Source of the DNA: Chloroflexota bacterium
Lineage (GTDB): Bacteria > Chloroflexota > Limnocylindria > Limnocylindrales > CSP1-4
Direction: 5' to 3'
Assembly (NCBI GenBank): GCA_003169735.1
Contig: PNAP01000009.1
Span: 1-49,363 of the forward strand
DNA length: 49,363 nt
Positions 26,320 through 34,848 of this stretch are shown piece by piece. The stretch's first letter is position 1, and each line of letters begins with the position of its first letter. The position numbers and the translations under genes were made by a program. The notes under the pieces were generated by a model that made no database searches, was not told where the DNA came from, and saw only the letters and a list, made by a program, of their open reading frames with translations.

Positions 26320-27644
26320 GTGGTGTATTCCGCGTTCTCGATGACGTACTGCTCGGTCAGGTCGCACCCGAACGCTTCGCCCGTGCCATGCCCCGATCCC
26401 AGGTCGACGGCGATGAGCAGTTCGGGCGCATCCATAGCCGTACGCACGGCCGCTCGGTCGAACGCCAGGGGAGAGCCCGCAAACACATCCGTGCCGGCGA
26501 TGGCGATGCGCAGCCGCAGCGGATCGACGACCGCCGCCGCTCCCTGTCGGCGAGCGGCCTCCTCACTCGACATGCCGGCAGCTTCGAGGATCGCCGCGTC
26601 CGCGAGTCGGGCGTTGCCGGCGGCGGCGGCGATCCGGCCCCAGTTCGGATCGCGGCCATGGACCGCCGCCTTGACCAGACTGCTCGCCACGACCGATCGC
26701 GCCACCGCGCGTGCATCGGCATCGTTCATGGCGCCGATCACCTGGCAGGTGATGAGCGTCGTCGCGCCCTCACCGTCCGCCGCTTGCTGCCGCGCCAGCG
26801 AACGGGCGACCGACTCGATAGCAGCCGTCAGCGCTTGGGCCTCAGGCGAACCGGTTGCGACGGGCGTCGCTCCCGATCCGCCCGAAGCAAGCAGGAAGAC
26901 GGTGTCGTTCGTGCTGGTGTCGCCATCGACGGTGAGTTGGTTCCACGTCCGCGCCGCGACGCCACGGAGGATGTCGTAGAGGGCCGCCGGTGCCACCGCG
27001 GCATCGGTCAGTACGACCGCGAGCATCGTCGCCATCCGGGGATGGATCATGCCGACGCCCTTGGCGATGCCTGACACGGTCACGACGACGCCGGCTCCGT
27101 GACCGTCGGGGAGCGTCAGGCTGGCGCAAGCGGACTTGGGCCGGGAGTCGGTCGTACACATCGCACGCCCCGCCGCGGCGAGTGACTCGGGCACATCGCT
27201 CAGACCGTCGCTCGCCAGGCGCCGGATATCCGGCGCGATGCGCGCCGCGGGAAGACGCGTCCCGATGACGCCAGTCGAGAGCGCCACGGTCCGGTATGGG
27301 TCCGTACCGAGCCCTTCGGCAAGCGCGATGGCGAGCGTCTCCTGGTCCGCCTCACCATCCGGGCCGGTCGCCGCATTGGCACAACCGGAGGTGCAGATGA
27401 CGGCGCGGGTCCAGCCGTAGCGTCCCCCGCCGGCCGCATCGGTGGCAGAGAGATGCCGTCGCGAGACCACGATCGGTGCGGCCACCATCAGGTTCGAGGT
27501 GTACACGGCGGCCACGGACGCGTCGGGCGCATCTGCCCCGATGCCGATGATCATGAGGTCGGGCTTCCCCGATGCCTTGATGCCCACGGTCGCCGCCCCG
27601 GCTCGGAACCCGAGCGGCATGGGAAGCGACGCCGGCTCGATCAC
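26316..27644 (-). CDS. argJ: Bifunctional ornithine acetyltransferase / N-acetylglutamate synthase
   Basis: A 442-residue Ntn-type enzyme that transfers acetyl from acetylornithine to glutamate, recycling the acetyl group. Self-cleavage should occur before the Thr of PRMATMLAVVLTDA, giving alpha and beta chains. The oxyanion region STGVIGTRLP and the motif TVDGDTSTNDTVFLLASG are intact. The GTG start at 27644 lies 1 nt after the argC stop. Whether it also uses acetyl-CoA (bifunctional) cannot be read from sequence. Confidence 0.93.
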   Translation of the reverse strand: MIEPASLPMPLGFRAGAATVGIKASGKPDLMIIGIGADAPDASVAAVYTSNLMVAAPIVVSRRHLSATDAAGGGRYGWTRAVICTSGCANAATGPDGEADQETLAIALAEGLGTDPYRTVALSTGVIGTRLPAARIAPDIRRLASDGLSDVPESLAAAGRAMCTTDSRPKSACASLTLPDGHGAGVVVTVSGIAKGVGMIHPRMATMLAVVLTDAAVAPAALYDILRGVAARTWNQLTVDGDTSTNDTVFLLASGGSGATPVATGSPEAQALTAAIESVARSLARQQAADGEGATTLITCQVIGAMNDADARAVARSVVASSLVKAAVHGRDPNWGRIAAAAGNARLADAAILEAAGMSSEEAARRQGAAAVVDPLRLRIAIAGTDVFAGSPLAFDRAAVRTAMDAPELLIAVDLGSGHGTGEAFGCDLTEQYVIENAEYTT

Positions 27645-27645
27645 G

Positions 27646-28734
27646 TCAGGGAGCGAGCGGGAGTTGTTCGAGGCCGGCCGTCTCGGGCAGGTCGAACGCC
27701 AGGTCGAACGCCTGGATGGCCTGCCCAGCCGCACCCTTGACGAGGTTGTCGATGACGCCGATGGCCAGGATCCGGCCCGTTCGCTCGTCGAGGTGGACGA
27801 AGACGCGGCACTGGTTGCTGCCGGTGACGTGCTTGGTCGCCGGGGGCGCGTCGACGACACGGACGAACGGTTCGCCGGCATAGGCGTCCCGATAGAGCAC
27901 ATCGAGCTCGGCCTGGCTGACCGGACGGGATGGAGTCACGTGGCATGCGGCCAGGATGCCGCGCGTCATGGGCACCAGGTGTGGCAGGAAGTCGACCGGC
28001 CGTTCGCCCCGTGCACGGACGGCGTCGCCGCCCGCTAAGCGCGCCAGCTCCTGTTCGATCTCGGCCACGTGGCGATGACCGCCGATCCCGTAGGCGCGCA
28101 GGCTCTCGTTGACTTCGCTGAACGCAAGCTCCGGCTTCGACTCTCGGCCGGCACCGGAGACACCGCTCTTGGCATCGACGACGAGATCGGCGATGAGGCC
28201 GGCACGCGCCAACGGCGCCAGGGCGAGCAACGTCGCGGTCGGATAGCAGCCGGGTGAGCCGACGATGGCGGCCGAGGCCTTCGTCTCGCTGCGCTTGGTG
28301 GCCAGTCCGGCCAGTTCGGCCCGATGGAGCTCGGGCAAGCCGTAGATCGCCCGCGCCAGGAGCTCGGGCGCAGGGTGTTCGAAGCCGTACCAGCGCGGAT
28401 AGTCGGTCGGGTCCGAGAGTCGGAAGTCCGGTCCCAGGTCGATGACCGCGATCCCCTCGGCGACCAGCGCCGGCACCTGCGCCGCGGCGGCGCCGTGCGG
28501 CAAGGCCAGGAAGAGCGCCCCGAGCCCCCGCGGGATGGCCACGTCGATCTCATGTGGGACTCCCGCCAGGTGCGGATGCGTCACGGTGATCGGCTCGTGG
28601 TCGCGGCTGCGAGCCTGGAGGGCAATGATCTCCACATTGGGGTGGCGCGCAAGGAGCCGGATCAGCTCGCCGCCAACGAAGCCGGTCGCGCCGATGATGG
28701 CGACGGGGATGCGGGCCGGGACGCTCTGGCTCAT
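27646..28734 (-). CDS. argC: N-acetyl-gamma-glutamyl-phosphate reductase
   Basis: A 362-residue NADPH enzyme reducing N-acetylglutamyl phosphate to the semialdehyde. The Rossmann motif is [18 protein letters not shown] and the active-site Cys is in [27 protein letters not shown] and [13 protein letters not shown] fit type 1 ArgC. It heads the argC-argJ-argB operon. Its 56-bp upstream region, shared with the divergent ACT-like gene, holds no clear copy of the GCAT-N4-ATGC palindrome. Confidence 0.94.
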   Translation of the reverse strand: MSQSVPARIPVAIIGATGFVGGELIRLLARHPNVEIIALQARSRDHEPITVTHPHLAGVPHEIDVAIPRGLGALFLALPHGAAAAQVPALVAEGIAVIDLGPDFRLSDPTDYPRWYGFEHPAPELLARAIYGLPELHRAELAGLATKRSETKASAAIVGSPGCYPTATLLALAPLARAGLIADLVVDAKSGVSGAGRESKPELAFSEVNESLRAYGIGGHRHVAEIEQELARLAGGDAVRARGERPVDFLPHLVPMTRGILAACHVTPSRPVSQAELDVLYRDAYAGEPFVRVVDAPPATKHVTGSNQCRVFVHLDERTGRILAIGVIDNLVKGAAGQAIQAFDLAFDLPETAGLEQLPLAP

Positions 28735-28778
28735 CGTCGCTCGATGATAGGGTCAGGCGAGCTTGGGTGCGGAGGAGG

Positions 28779-28784
28779 CATACT
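28779..28784 (+). promoter_or_regulatory. -10-like box 6 nt before ATG 28791
   Basis: CATACT at the leaderless spacing. An upstream GGAGGAGG (28771-28778) is 12 nt from the ATG, so a leadered mRNA is also possible. Confidence 0.35.
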
Positions 28785-28790
28785 CAACCG

Positions 28791-29525
28791 ATGGACCGAG
28801 GTCCCGCCCCAGCCGACCAGCCCGCACAGCCAGTCCTGCCCGACCTCCTCATCCCCGAGTCCGACCATGTGCAGGCCAAGCTGAGCGTCCGCGCGACCGG
28901 CACGTGCGACCTCATCGCCGTGCTCAGCGCGGTCCGTGACGCCGGCGGCGATCTCACATCGCTAACCGCCTTCCCCGCCACCAAGGGCGAACCCGGCGTC
29001 GAGCGGGTGATCGATCTCGAGTTCCGCGACGTCAGCGGTACGACCGTTGCTGCGGCCGTCCGGCGCGTGCCAGGCGTGGTCGTGGTCGAGGTCAAGGAGA
29101 CGCTCGGCCAGGTCTTCGGCAAGCGCGTCATCGTCATCGGTGGTGGAGCGCAGGTCGCGCAGGTCGCCCTTGGCGCCGTCAGCGAGGCCGATCGTCACAA
29201 CCTCCGCGGCGAGTGCATCAGCGTCGACACGATCGCGCTGGTCGGTGAGCAGCGCATCGCCAGCGCCGTCCGCGCCGTGGCCGACCTGCCACGCGCCCAC
29301 ATCCTCGTCCTCGCGGGTTCGATCATGGGCGGCGAGATCACCAAGGCGGTCCAGGAACTCCAGGAGACGGGCATCCCGGTCATCTCGCTCAACCAGGTCG
29401 GATCGGTGGTCGACGTCGTCGATCTCGTGGTCAGCGACCCGGTCCAGGCCGGGACGATGGCGGTGATGGCCATCGCCGACACGGCCCGCTTCGACATCAC
29501 CCGTCAACGCGGCCGGAGGTACTGA
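28791..29525 (+). CDS. ACT-domain / DUF5612-like putative regulatory protein
   Basis: A 244-residue cytosolic protein. Residues about 25-100 look like an ACT domain ([20 protein letters not shown], ending VVVVEVKE). The C-terminal part is a nucleotide-binding-like alpha/beta domain: [19 protein letters not shown], then [20 protein letters not shown] and [20 protein letters not shown] match this to the DUF5612 group by pattern, with moderate certainty. ACT domains usually sense amino acids; lying divergent from argC and near thrC, it may sense a metabolite of these pathways (inference). Confidence 0.6.
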   Translation: MDRGPAPADQPAQPVLPDLLIPESDHVQAKLSVRATGTCDLIAVLSAVRDAGGDLTSLTAFPATKGEPGVERVIDLEFRDVSGTTVAAAVRRVPGVVVVEVKETLGQVFGKRVIVIGGGAQVAQVALGAVSEADRHNLRGECISVDTIALVGEQRIASAVRAVADLPRAHILVLAGSIMGGEITKAVQELQETGIPVISLNQVGSVVDVVDLVVSDPVQAGTMAVMAIADTARFDITRQRGRRY

Positions 29526-29526
29526 G

Positions 29527-29554
29527 GCGCCGTTGAGCGAGCGCGGCTAGCTCG
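29527..29554. repeat. Dispersed intergenic stem-loop repeat, copy C (short)
   Basis: Carries the same 25-bp block as 16000 and 37909. A perfect hairpin CGAGC-GCGGCTA-GCTCG lies at 29538-29554. It fills the gap between two convergent genes. Confidence 0.65.
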
Positions 29555-29559
29555 AGGAG

Positions 29560-30273
29560 TCAGGGCTCCAACCGATATCCCACGGCACGGACGGCGATGG
29601 GCGTCGGTGCCCCGAGGGCCACCAGCTTGTCGCGCAGCCTCGCGATGTGCGACTTCAGCCAGAGTGGATCGGGATCGGGGACGCCCGGCCAACCCGCCTC
29701 GAGCAGTTCCGCGTGCGGCACGAGCTCGCCGATCCGCTCCAGCAGACTCTGGAGCAGCCGGAACTCGATGGCCGTGGCGGGAACCACGTGGCCCTGCCAT
29801 CGGATCTCGTGCCTCGCGATGTCGAGTTCCCAGGCCGTTTTCCTGATCGTGCGCCCGGCCCCGGCCCGAGCCGTCGCAGCAGCTGCAGCCACCCCGGCCC
29901 GCCGCATGACCGCACGGATCCGCGCCAGCAGCTCGTCGTTGCGAAACGGCTTCCGGATGTAGTCGTCGGCGCCGAGGTCGAGCAACTCCACCGCGACGCC
30001 GCGTTCCCGCTCGCCCGTGACCACGATGATGGGCGTGGCACTCTCGGATCGGATGGTGCGGCAGACCTCCGCGCCGTCCATGCCCGGCATGGCCAGGTCG
30101 AGCAGCACCATGTCCGGCGAGTCGGCGCGGAACCGCCGCAGGGCCTCTTCCCCATCGTACGCGGCGATGATCCGGTGGCCGGCCCGACCGAGGAGCGCGC
30201 CCAGGGCACCGACCATCGTCGGCTCGTCGTCCACGACGAGGATCTTGAGCGGCGTCCCTCCGTCTGTCGTCAC
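29560..30273 (-). CDS. OmpR-family response regulator
   Basis: About 237 residues. The receiver domain starts KILVVDDEPTMVGALGALL; phospho-acceptor D59 is in VLLDLAMPGMDG, with conserved Thr (IIVVTGE) and Lys (YIRKPF). The DNA-binding winged helix has ATAIEFRLLQSLLERIGELV and WLKSHIARLRDKL. The final VRAVGYRLEP is typical of KdpE/OmpR-like proteins. Start GTG 30273 is preferred; GTG 30297 adds eight atypical residues. There is no cognate kinase next to it. Confidence 0.88.
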   Translation of the reverse strand: MTTDGGTPLKILVVDDEPTMVGALGALLGRAGHRIIAAYDGEEALRRFRADSPDMVLLDLAMPGMDGAEVCRTIRSESATPIIVVTGERERGVAVELLDLGADDYIRKPFRNDELLARIRAVMRRAGVAAAAATARAGAGRTIRKTAWELDIARHEIRWQGHVVPATAIEFRLLQSLLERIGELVPHAELLEAGWPGVPDPDPLWLKSHIARLRDKLVALGAPTPIAVRAVGYRLEP

Positions 30274-30328
30274 TTCACATCGAGTGTGACCCGACACGGT
30301 GCGCGGTGCACGCCGACGGGCCAGCCCC

Positions 30329-30480
30329 TACACTGCGCCGCGATGACGCCGCTTGCCTCTCCCATGGCGATGCCCTGCGGCCCCAACGAGGACGGGGCCT
30401 AGGGACCGGCGCGCATCGATCGCCGGACCTTTGGCAAGGTCCTGTCAGGGCCGCGACTCGCGAGACGAGCCGCGGCCTTT
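30329..30480 (+). promoter_or_regulatory. Structured thrC leader with attenuator-like terminator
   Basis: TACACT (30329-30334) is a likely -10 box, leaving a leader of about 177 nt before thrC. Successive hairpins: GGCCCC/GGGGCC (30379-30399), CCGGCG/CGCCGG (30406-30426), GGACCTT/AAGGTCC (30425-30442) and a terminator-like GGCCGCG/CGCGGCC with inner CTCG/CGAG (30449-30477) followed by TTTGTG. Hairpins 2 and 3 share two bases, so they may compete. A 19-codon frame (30343-30402, ATG to TAG) could be a leader peptide. I do not recognise a known riboswitch class. Confidence 0.55.
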
Positions 30481-30518
30481 GTGATTCCCGGCATCCCCGA
30501 ACCAGGAAGGAGCTCTTC

Positions 30519-31829
30519 GTGTCTCAGCTCACCGTCTCTCGACCGGATCCCTATCTCTCCGAAGGGACATCGCCCCCGGCGCTTGCGCCGACCTTCGCGC
30601 CGGCGTTCACCGGCCTTCGCTGCCGAGCATGCGGAACGCCCTCGGAAGCGGGGCCGTTCTTCGTCTGCACCCGCTGCCTCGGTCCGCTCGAGGCGACCTA
30701 CGACCTCGCCTCGGCCGCCGACCGCCTGACCCGCGCGGACCTCGATTCCCGACCCTCCGACATCTGGCGCTTTGCCGAGCTCCTGCCCATCAGCGTCCTC
30801 CCGGTCGGCGGCCTTCGATTCGGCGCCAGCCCGCTCACTCCGGCGCCACGCCTGGCCGACCGCCTCGGCCTCGAACGTCTCTGGATCAAGGACGATTCGC
30901 GCAACCCGACGCTCTCCTTCAAGGACCGCGTCGTGGCGGTGGCCGCGGCCCGCGCGGTCGAGTTCGGATTCACGACGCTGGCGTGCGCCTCCACCGGCAA
31001 CCTCTCGGCATCCGTGGCCGCCGCAGCCGCCGCCCTCGGGCTTCGTGCCATCGTGTTCGTACCGGCAGACCTTGAGGCCGCCAAGGTCGCGCAGGCGCAG
31101 GCGCTCGGTGCCACCGTCGTCCGCGTCGATGGCCCGTACGACGGCGTCAACCGCCTGTGCCTGGAGTTGACCGACGAGCTTGAGGGTTGGGCGGTCGTCA
31201 ACGTCAACCTGCGCCCGTACTACGCCGAGGGCTCGAAGACGCTCGCCTTCGAGATCGCCCAACAGCTCGGCTGGCGCCGGCCGGACGTGGTCGTCGCGCC
31301 GCTCGCCTCGGGCTCGCTGTACACCAAGCTGGCCAAGGGCTTCGGTGAACTCGAAGAGGTCGGGCTGATCGACCCCGCGCCCGTGCGCTACATCGGCGGC
31401 CAGGCGGCGGGCTGCGCGCCGATCGCGAACGCCTTCGTCGAGGGTGCCGACATCTGCCGACCGATCGAACGACCCGACACCATCGTCCGCTCGCTGGCCA
31501 TCGGCACGCCCGCCGACGGCCGATTCGCGCTGAAACTGGCCCGCGACAGCGTGGGCGGCATCTTCGCCGTTGACGACGCACTGACCATCGATTCGATCCG
31601 GCTGCTGGCCCGCACCGAGGGCATCCTGACCGAGACAGCCGGCGGGGTGACGCTGGGCGCCCTGCGCCGGGCGATCGAAGCGGGGACCGTGGGCGAGACC
31701 GACGAGGTCGTGCTCGTCATCACCGGCAACGGTCTGAAGACGCTCGATGCGGTCGACGACGGCCGCCCGTTGCCCGCCCCGATCGCGCCGACCTTCGATG
31801 CCTTCGAGCGTTGGTGGGCCGGACGATAG
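30519..31829 (+). CDS. thrC: Threonine synthase
   Basis: A 436-residue PLP enzyme converting O-phosphohomoserine to threonine. An N-terminal zinc ribbon uses C35, C38, C50 and C53. The PLP Lys is K135 in NPTLSFKDR; STGNLSASVAAAAAALG is the phosphate loop. The length and ribbon match the actinobacterial/archaeal-type ThrC. The GTG start is preceded by AGGAAGGAG at 6-nt spacing. Expression is probably controlled by the structured leader. The stop codon TAG forms part of the next gene's -10 box. Confidence 0.92.
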   Translation: MSQLTVSRPDPYLSEGTSPPALAPTFAPAFTGLRCRACGTPSEAGPFFVCTRCLGPLEATYDLASAADRLTRADLDSRPSDIWRFAELLPISVLPVGGLRFGASPLTPAPRLADRLGLERLWIKDDSRNPTLSFKDRVVAVAAARAVEFGFTTLACASTGNLSASVAAAAAALGLRAIVFVPADLEAAKVAQAQALGATVVRVDGPYDGVNRLCLELTDELEGWAVVNVNLRPYYAEGSKTLAFEIAQQLGWRRPDVVVAPLASGSLYTKLAKGFGELEEVGLIDPAPVRYIGGQAAGCAPIANAFVEGADICRPIERPDTIVRSLAIGTPADGRFALKLARDSVGGIFAVDDALTIDSIRLLARTEGILTETAGGVTLGALRRAIEAGTVGETDEVVLVITGNGLKTLDAVDDGRPLPAPIAPTFDAFERWWAGR

Positions 31830-31832
31830 AAT
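31827..31832 (+). promoter_or_regulatory. -10 box of the aminotransferase gene
   Basis: TAGAAT, whose first three bases are the thrC stop codon. A 37-nt leader follows, with GGAGG at 31860-31864, 5 nt before ATG 31870. Confidence 0.45.
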
Positions 31833-31869
31833 GGCGTGCCGGGGTTCCCGGTGGAGGGTGGAGGATTCG

Positions 31870-33165
31870 ATGACCATGGCAGTGGCCCCGGCGTCCCATC
31901 TCTCACCGACGATGGCGCGCTATTTCGAGCGCACCTGGACGCACGGCGAGGGTCATCGCCTGTTCGATGCAGAGGGGCGAAGCTACCTCGACTTCGCGTG
32001 TGGCATCGCTGTCACCGTGCTCGGGCACCATCACCCAGGCGTGACCGCGGCCATCAAGAAGCAGGCCGACCAGCTGCTCCACGTCTGCAACGCGCTCGGC
32101 TATGTCGAGCCGGTCAGCGCCCTCGCCGAGGCGATCGCCGCCACGATGCCGGCACCGCTCGATACCGTCTTCTTCGGTAACTCGGGCACCGAGGCCATCG
32201 AGGGCGCCATGAAACTGGCCCGTCGGACCACCGGTCGGCCGGGAATCATCGCCTTCCAGGGCGCGTTCCACGGCCGCTCCTACGGCTCCCTCAGTGCCAC
32301 GACCTCCAACCCGAACTACCAGAAGGGGCACGGACCGCTTCTGCCCTCCGTGCTCATCGCGCCGTTCCCCGATGTCTACCACTGCTACGGCGGCGATGAG
32401 GCGAAGGCCACGTCCGAAGGTTTGGCCGGCCTGCGCAAGCTGCTCGACGAGGCCGGGCCGGAGTCGATCGCGGCGTTCCTGATCGAGCCGGTCCAGGGCG
32501 AGGGCGGCTACAACCCCGCCCCGATCGCGTTCCTCCACGGGCTGCGCGCTCTGTGCGATCAGCACGGCATCCTGCTCATCGCCGACGAGATCCAGTGCGG
32601 TTACGGCCGGACCGGTTCGATGTGGGCGTTCCAGCGGGCCGACATCGTGCCCGATGTGGTCTGCCTGGCGAAATCGATCGCCAACGGGCTACCGCTCGGG
32701 GCGATCGTGTCGAGGCGAGAGCTCCAGGAACGGTGGGGCGTCGGCGCGCACGGCTCGACGTTCGGCGGCAATCCCGTCTGCTGCGCGGCTGGGCTGGCCG
32801 TGCTGGAGGCCATCGCCGAGGGTGATCTCGTCGCCAACGCGGCCGCTCGCGGTGCCGAGTTGGCGGCCGGTCTGCAGGCGATCGCCGCGCGCGACGAGCG
32901 AATCGGCGACGTCCGTGGCCCGGGACTGATGATCGGTGTCGAGTTCGTGGTGGATCGAGCCACGCGTCAGCCCAACGGTCCGCTCGTCGACGCGATCCTC
33001 CAGAAGTGCGCAGATCTCGGGCTGCTCATCCTCAGCTGCGGCGTCGAGCACAACATCATCCGCTGGATCCCGCCCCTCGACGTCTCGAGCTCCGAGGTCC
33101 AGGAAGCCCTCGGCATCTTCACCGAGGCGCTCGGCATGTTCGAGCAGGCGCTCGCCGCCGTCTGA
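31870..33165 (+). CDS. Class III aminotransferase (4-aminobutyrate / acetylornithine type)
   Basis: A 431-residue PLP aminotransferase. Typical motifs are YLDFACGIAVTVLGHHHP, VFFGNSGTEAIEGAMKLAR, LIADEIQCGYGRTGSMWAF and the PLP-Lys region VCLAKSIANGLPLGAIV. Sequence features resemble 4-aminobutyrate aminotransferases (GabT) more than ArgD. No argD is present in the arg clusters here, so it could supply the acetylornithine step; this cannot be settled by reading. A strong GGAGG site precedes the ATG. Confidence 0.85.
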   Translation: MTMAVAPASHLSPTMARYFERTWTHGEGHRLFDAEGRSYLDFACGIAVTVLGHHHPGVTAAIKKQADQLLHVCNALGYVEPVSALAEAIAATMPAPLDTVFFGNSGTEAIEGAMKLARRTTGRPGIIAFQGAFHGRSYGSLSATTSNPNYQKGHGPLLPSVLIAPFPDVYHCYGGDEAKATSEGLAGLRKLLDEAGPESIAAFLIEPVQGEGGYNPAPIAFLHGLRALCDQHGILLIADEIQCGYGRTGSMWAFQRADIVPDVVCLAKSIANGLPLGAIVSRRELQERWGVGAHGSTFGGNPVCCAAGLAVLEAIAEGDLVANAAARGAELAAGLQAIAARDERIGDVRGPGLMIGVEFVVDRATRQPNGPLVDAILQKCADLGLLILSCGVEHNIIRWIPPLDVSSSEVQEALGIFTEALGMFEQALAAV

Positions 33166-33166
33166 C

Positions 33167-33523
33167 ATGGCGAAGATCGGGCTCGCCGTATCCGTCCTAT
33201 TGATCGGCCTGATCCTGGCCGGCTGCAACGTTTACGCGTCGATCACCATCGGCCCAGACCAGCTTCCGGACGGGGTCGTGGGTCAGCCGTACTCGGCGAC
33301 GATCACGGCGACATCAAGCGAAACCGTGATCGGTATCAGCATCGCCAGCGGGCTCCCACCGGGCATGGCCGTGGCGTATGTCCCCACCCAGAACACGGCC
33401 GTCCTGTCGGGCACACCCGGCGCGGCGGGCTCGTACCCGTTCACGGTCGTCGCCGATGGGAACAAGTTCAACTCCGGCGGCCCTCACGCCGAGCGCGCAT
33501 ACACCCTGGTGGTCAAACCCTAG
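33167..33523 (+). CDS. Small lipoprotein with Ig-like putative domain
   Basis: A 118-residue lipoprotein starting 1 nt after the aminotransferase stop. A short signal ends in lipobox LAGC. The mature part (LPDGVVGQPYSATITATSS, GLPPGMAVAY, LSGTPGAAGSYPFTVVA) has the pattern of a putative-Ig (He_PIG) domain found in surface proteins. Its role is unknown. Its 3' end overlaps the convergent FAH-fold gene by 4 bp. Confidence 0.78.
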   Translation: MAKIGLAVSVLLIGLILAGCNVYASITIGPDQLPDGVVGQPYSATITATSSETVIGISIASGLPPGMAVAYVPTQNTAVLSGTPGAAGSYPFTVVADGNKFNSGGPHAERAYTLVVKP

Positions 33524-34392
33524 GACGCGCCCGCGGTCGGCTCCTCCCGGCAGCGGTTGACCAATCGGCCGATGCCCTCGATCTCGATGACGACCTCGTC
33601 GCCGTCGTGCAGCAGCGCCTTGGGTTCGCGATACCAGCCGACGCCGGCCGGCGTTCCGGTCGCGATCACGTCGCCCGATTCGAGGGTGAAGGCGCGCGAG
33701 CAGAAGGCGATCAGCTCGGCCACGCCGTGGATCATGTCCGCGGTCGATGCGTCCTGGCGCAGCTCGCCGTTGACGTAGCTGCGGATGCGCAGCGCCTGCG
33801 GATCGGGGATCTCATCGGGCGTGACGAGGACCGGGCCTATCGGGCAGAACGTGTCGAGCGACTTGCTGCGCACGAACTGCTTGTCGGCGAACTGGAGGTC
33901 GCGGGCGCTGACGTCGTTCAGGCAGGTGTAGCCGAGGACGTAGTCGAGAGCGGTCGATTCATCGACCCTGCGGCAGGTACGGCCGATGACGACGGCCAAC
34001 TCAGCCTCGTAGTCGACGGCGGACGTCAGCGCGGGATCCCACACGATGTCGTCGCCCGGCCCGATGACCGAGGTCGGGAACTTGGCGAAAAGGACCGGAT
34101 CGGCCGGTGCCGGCCGTCCGCCCTCGGCCGCGTGCGCCGCGTAGTTGATGCCGACCGCCACGATCTTGCCGGGCCGTCGGATCGGCGAGAGAAGCGACAG
34201 GTGCTCGACTGAGAGGGAGGATTCGGCTCGGGCTACCGCCGCCCTCTCCCGGACCGGCCCGAGCATGGCGATACCGTCTCGTCCCGGCCCGATCAAGTCG
34301 TCCATGCTCGGCGACTCGACCACGTTCACCCGTCCATCGCGCTCGACGCCGAGCGGATCCCGATTGCCATCGGCGAATCGCACCAATCTCAT
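33520..34392 (-). CDS. FAH-fold hydrolase/isomerase/decarboxylase
   Basis: A 290-residue short-form FAH-family protein with an N-terminal domain of about 75 residues. The metal site is visible in AVDYEAELAVVIGR (two Glu) and the Asp of NDVSARDLQFADKQF. KIVAVGINYAAHAAEGG and GDVIATGTPAGVGW are classic for the group that includes fumarylpyruvate hydrolase, acylpyruvases and oxaloacetate decarboxylases. The precise substrate is open. A leaderless -10 box abuts the ATG. Confidence 0.87.
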   Translation of the reverse strand: MRLVRFADGNRDPLGVERDGRVNVVESPSMDDLIGPGRDGIAMLGPVRERAAVARAESSLSVEHLSLLSPIRRPGKIVAVGINYAAHAAEGGRPAPADPVLFAKFPTSVIGPGDDIVWDPALTSAVDYEAELAVVIGRTCRRVDESTALDYVLGYTCLNDVSARDLQFADKQFVRSKSLDTFCPIGPVLVTPDEIPDPQALRIRSYVNGELRQDASTADMIHGVAELIAFCSRAFTLESGDVIATGTPAGVGWYREPKALLHDGDEVVIEIEGIGRLVNRCREEPTAGAS

Positions 34393-34399
34393 GCCGCGC

Positions 34400-34405
34400 A
34401 GCCTA
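34400..34405 (-). promoter_or_regulatory. -10 box for a leaderless mRNA (minus strand)
   Basis: TAGGCT on the minus strand, ending 7 nt before ATG 34392, with no Shine-Dalgarno motif between. Confidence 0.5.
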
Positions 34406-34770
34406 CCGCTGAGTGCCCTGGGCGGTCGCTACCGACTGCATGGGTGCTGCAACCGGAAAGCGACCGATAAGGCACCACGAGTCCGGCCCTACCGTCCCGT
34501 CTACCCGTGCACGCGGTGCGGAGTGCTTGATCACGTCATTAGGCGCCCCATATCCCGCCTCAACACTGTGCCCGGGAGCCAGTATCGGTTCCGCTCCGCT
34601 GACAGCACCCATGCAGCCGGTAAGGGGTGTGCCAAGCCGCGCGAGGGCGTCCTCGGTCGCTTCCTCGGGCGCGTCAGCCGCCGTGCGCGCCCGAACTATG
34701 CGCCAACCGGACTGGCGGAAGAAGTCCGCTTGAGCCCATCGGCCCGATGCGGGATCAGCCGGGCGACTCA
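34406..34770. other. Gene-poor spacer before the insertion element
   Basis: No convincing gene and lower coding character than elsewhere. Holds one copy of a 27-bp direct repeat (34696-34722) and one copy of the GGATCAGCCGG unit (34751-34766), both also found on the other side of the IS. Ends with TCA (34768-34770), one copy of the target duplication. Confidence 0.55.
34696..34722 (+). repeat. Direct repeat flanking the IS, left copy
   Basis: 27 bp beginning CTATGCGCCAACCGG. Matches 36165-36191 with one mismatch. The two copies lie outside the terminal inverted repeats. Confidence 0.75.
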
Positions 34771-34790
34771 GAGCCTGTGAATGAACTCGG
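34771..34790 (+). repeat. IS left terminal inverted repeat
   Basis: 20 bp, exact reverse complement of 36124-36143; preceded by TCA. Confidence 0.88.
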
Positions 34791-34848
34791 CCGCACGATC
34801 AGCCCCGTTCGTGCCATAGAACCTGTCATCGGTGCCAGCATCGGCGCG

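Noticed and set aside
29647-30402. Long plus-strand frame opposite the response regulator
   Set aside because: Shadow of a clear OmpR-family gene; only its last 20 codons are considered, as a possible leader peptide.
30379-30480. T-box riboswitch upstream of thrC
   Set aside because: The conserved antiterminator core with UGGN followed by ACCGCG and a stem I with specifier loop are not visible; kept only as an unclassified leader.
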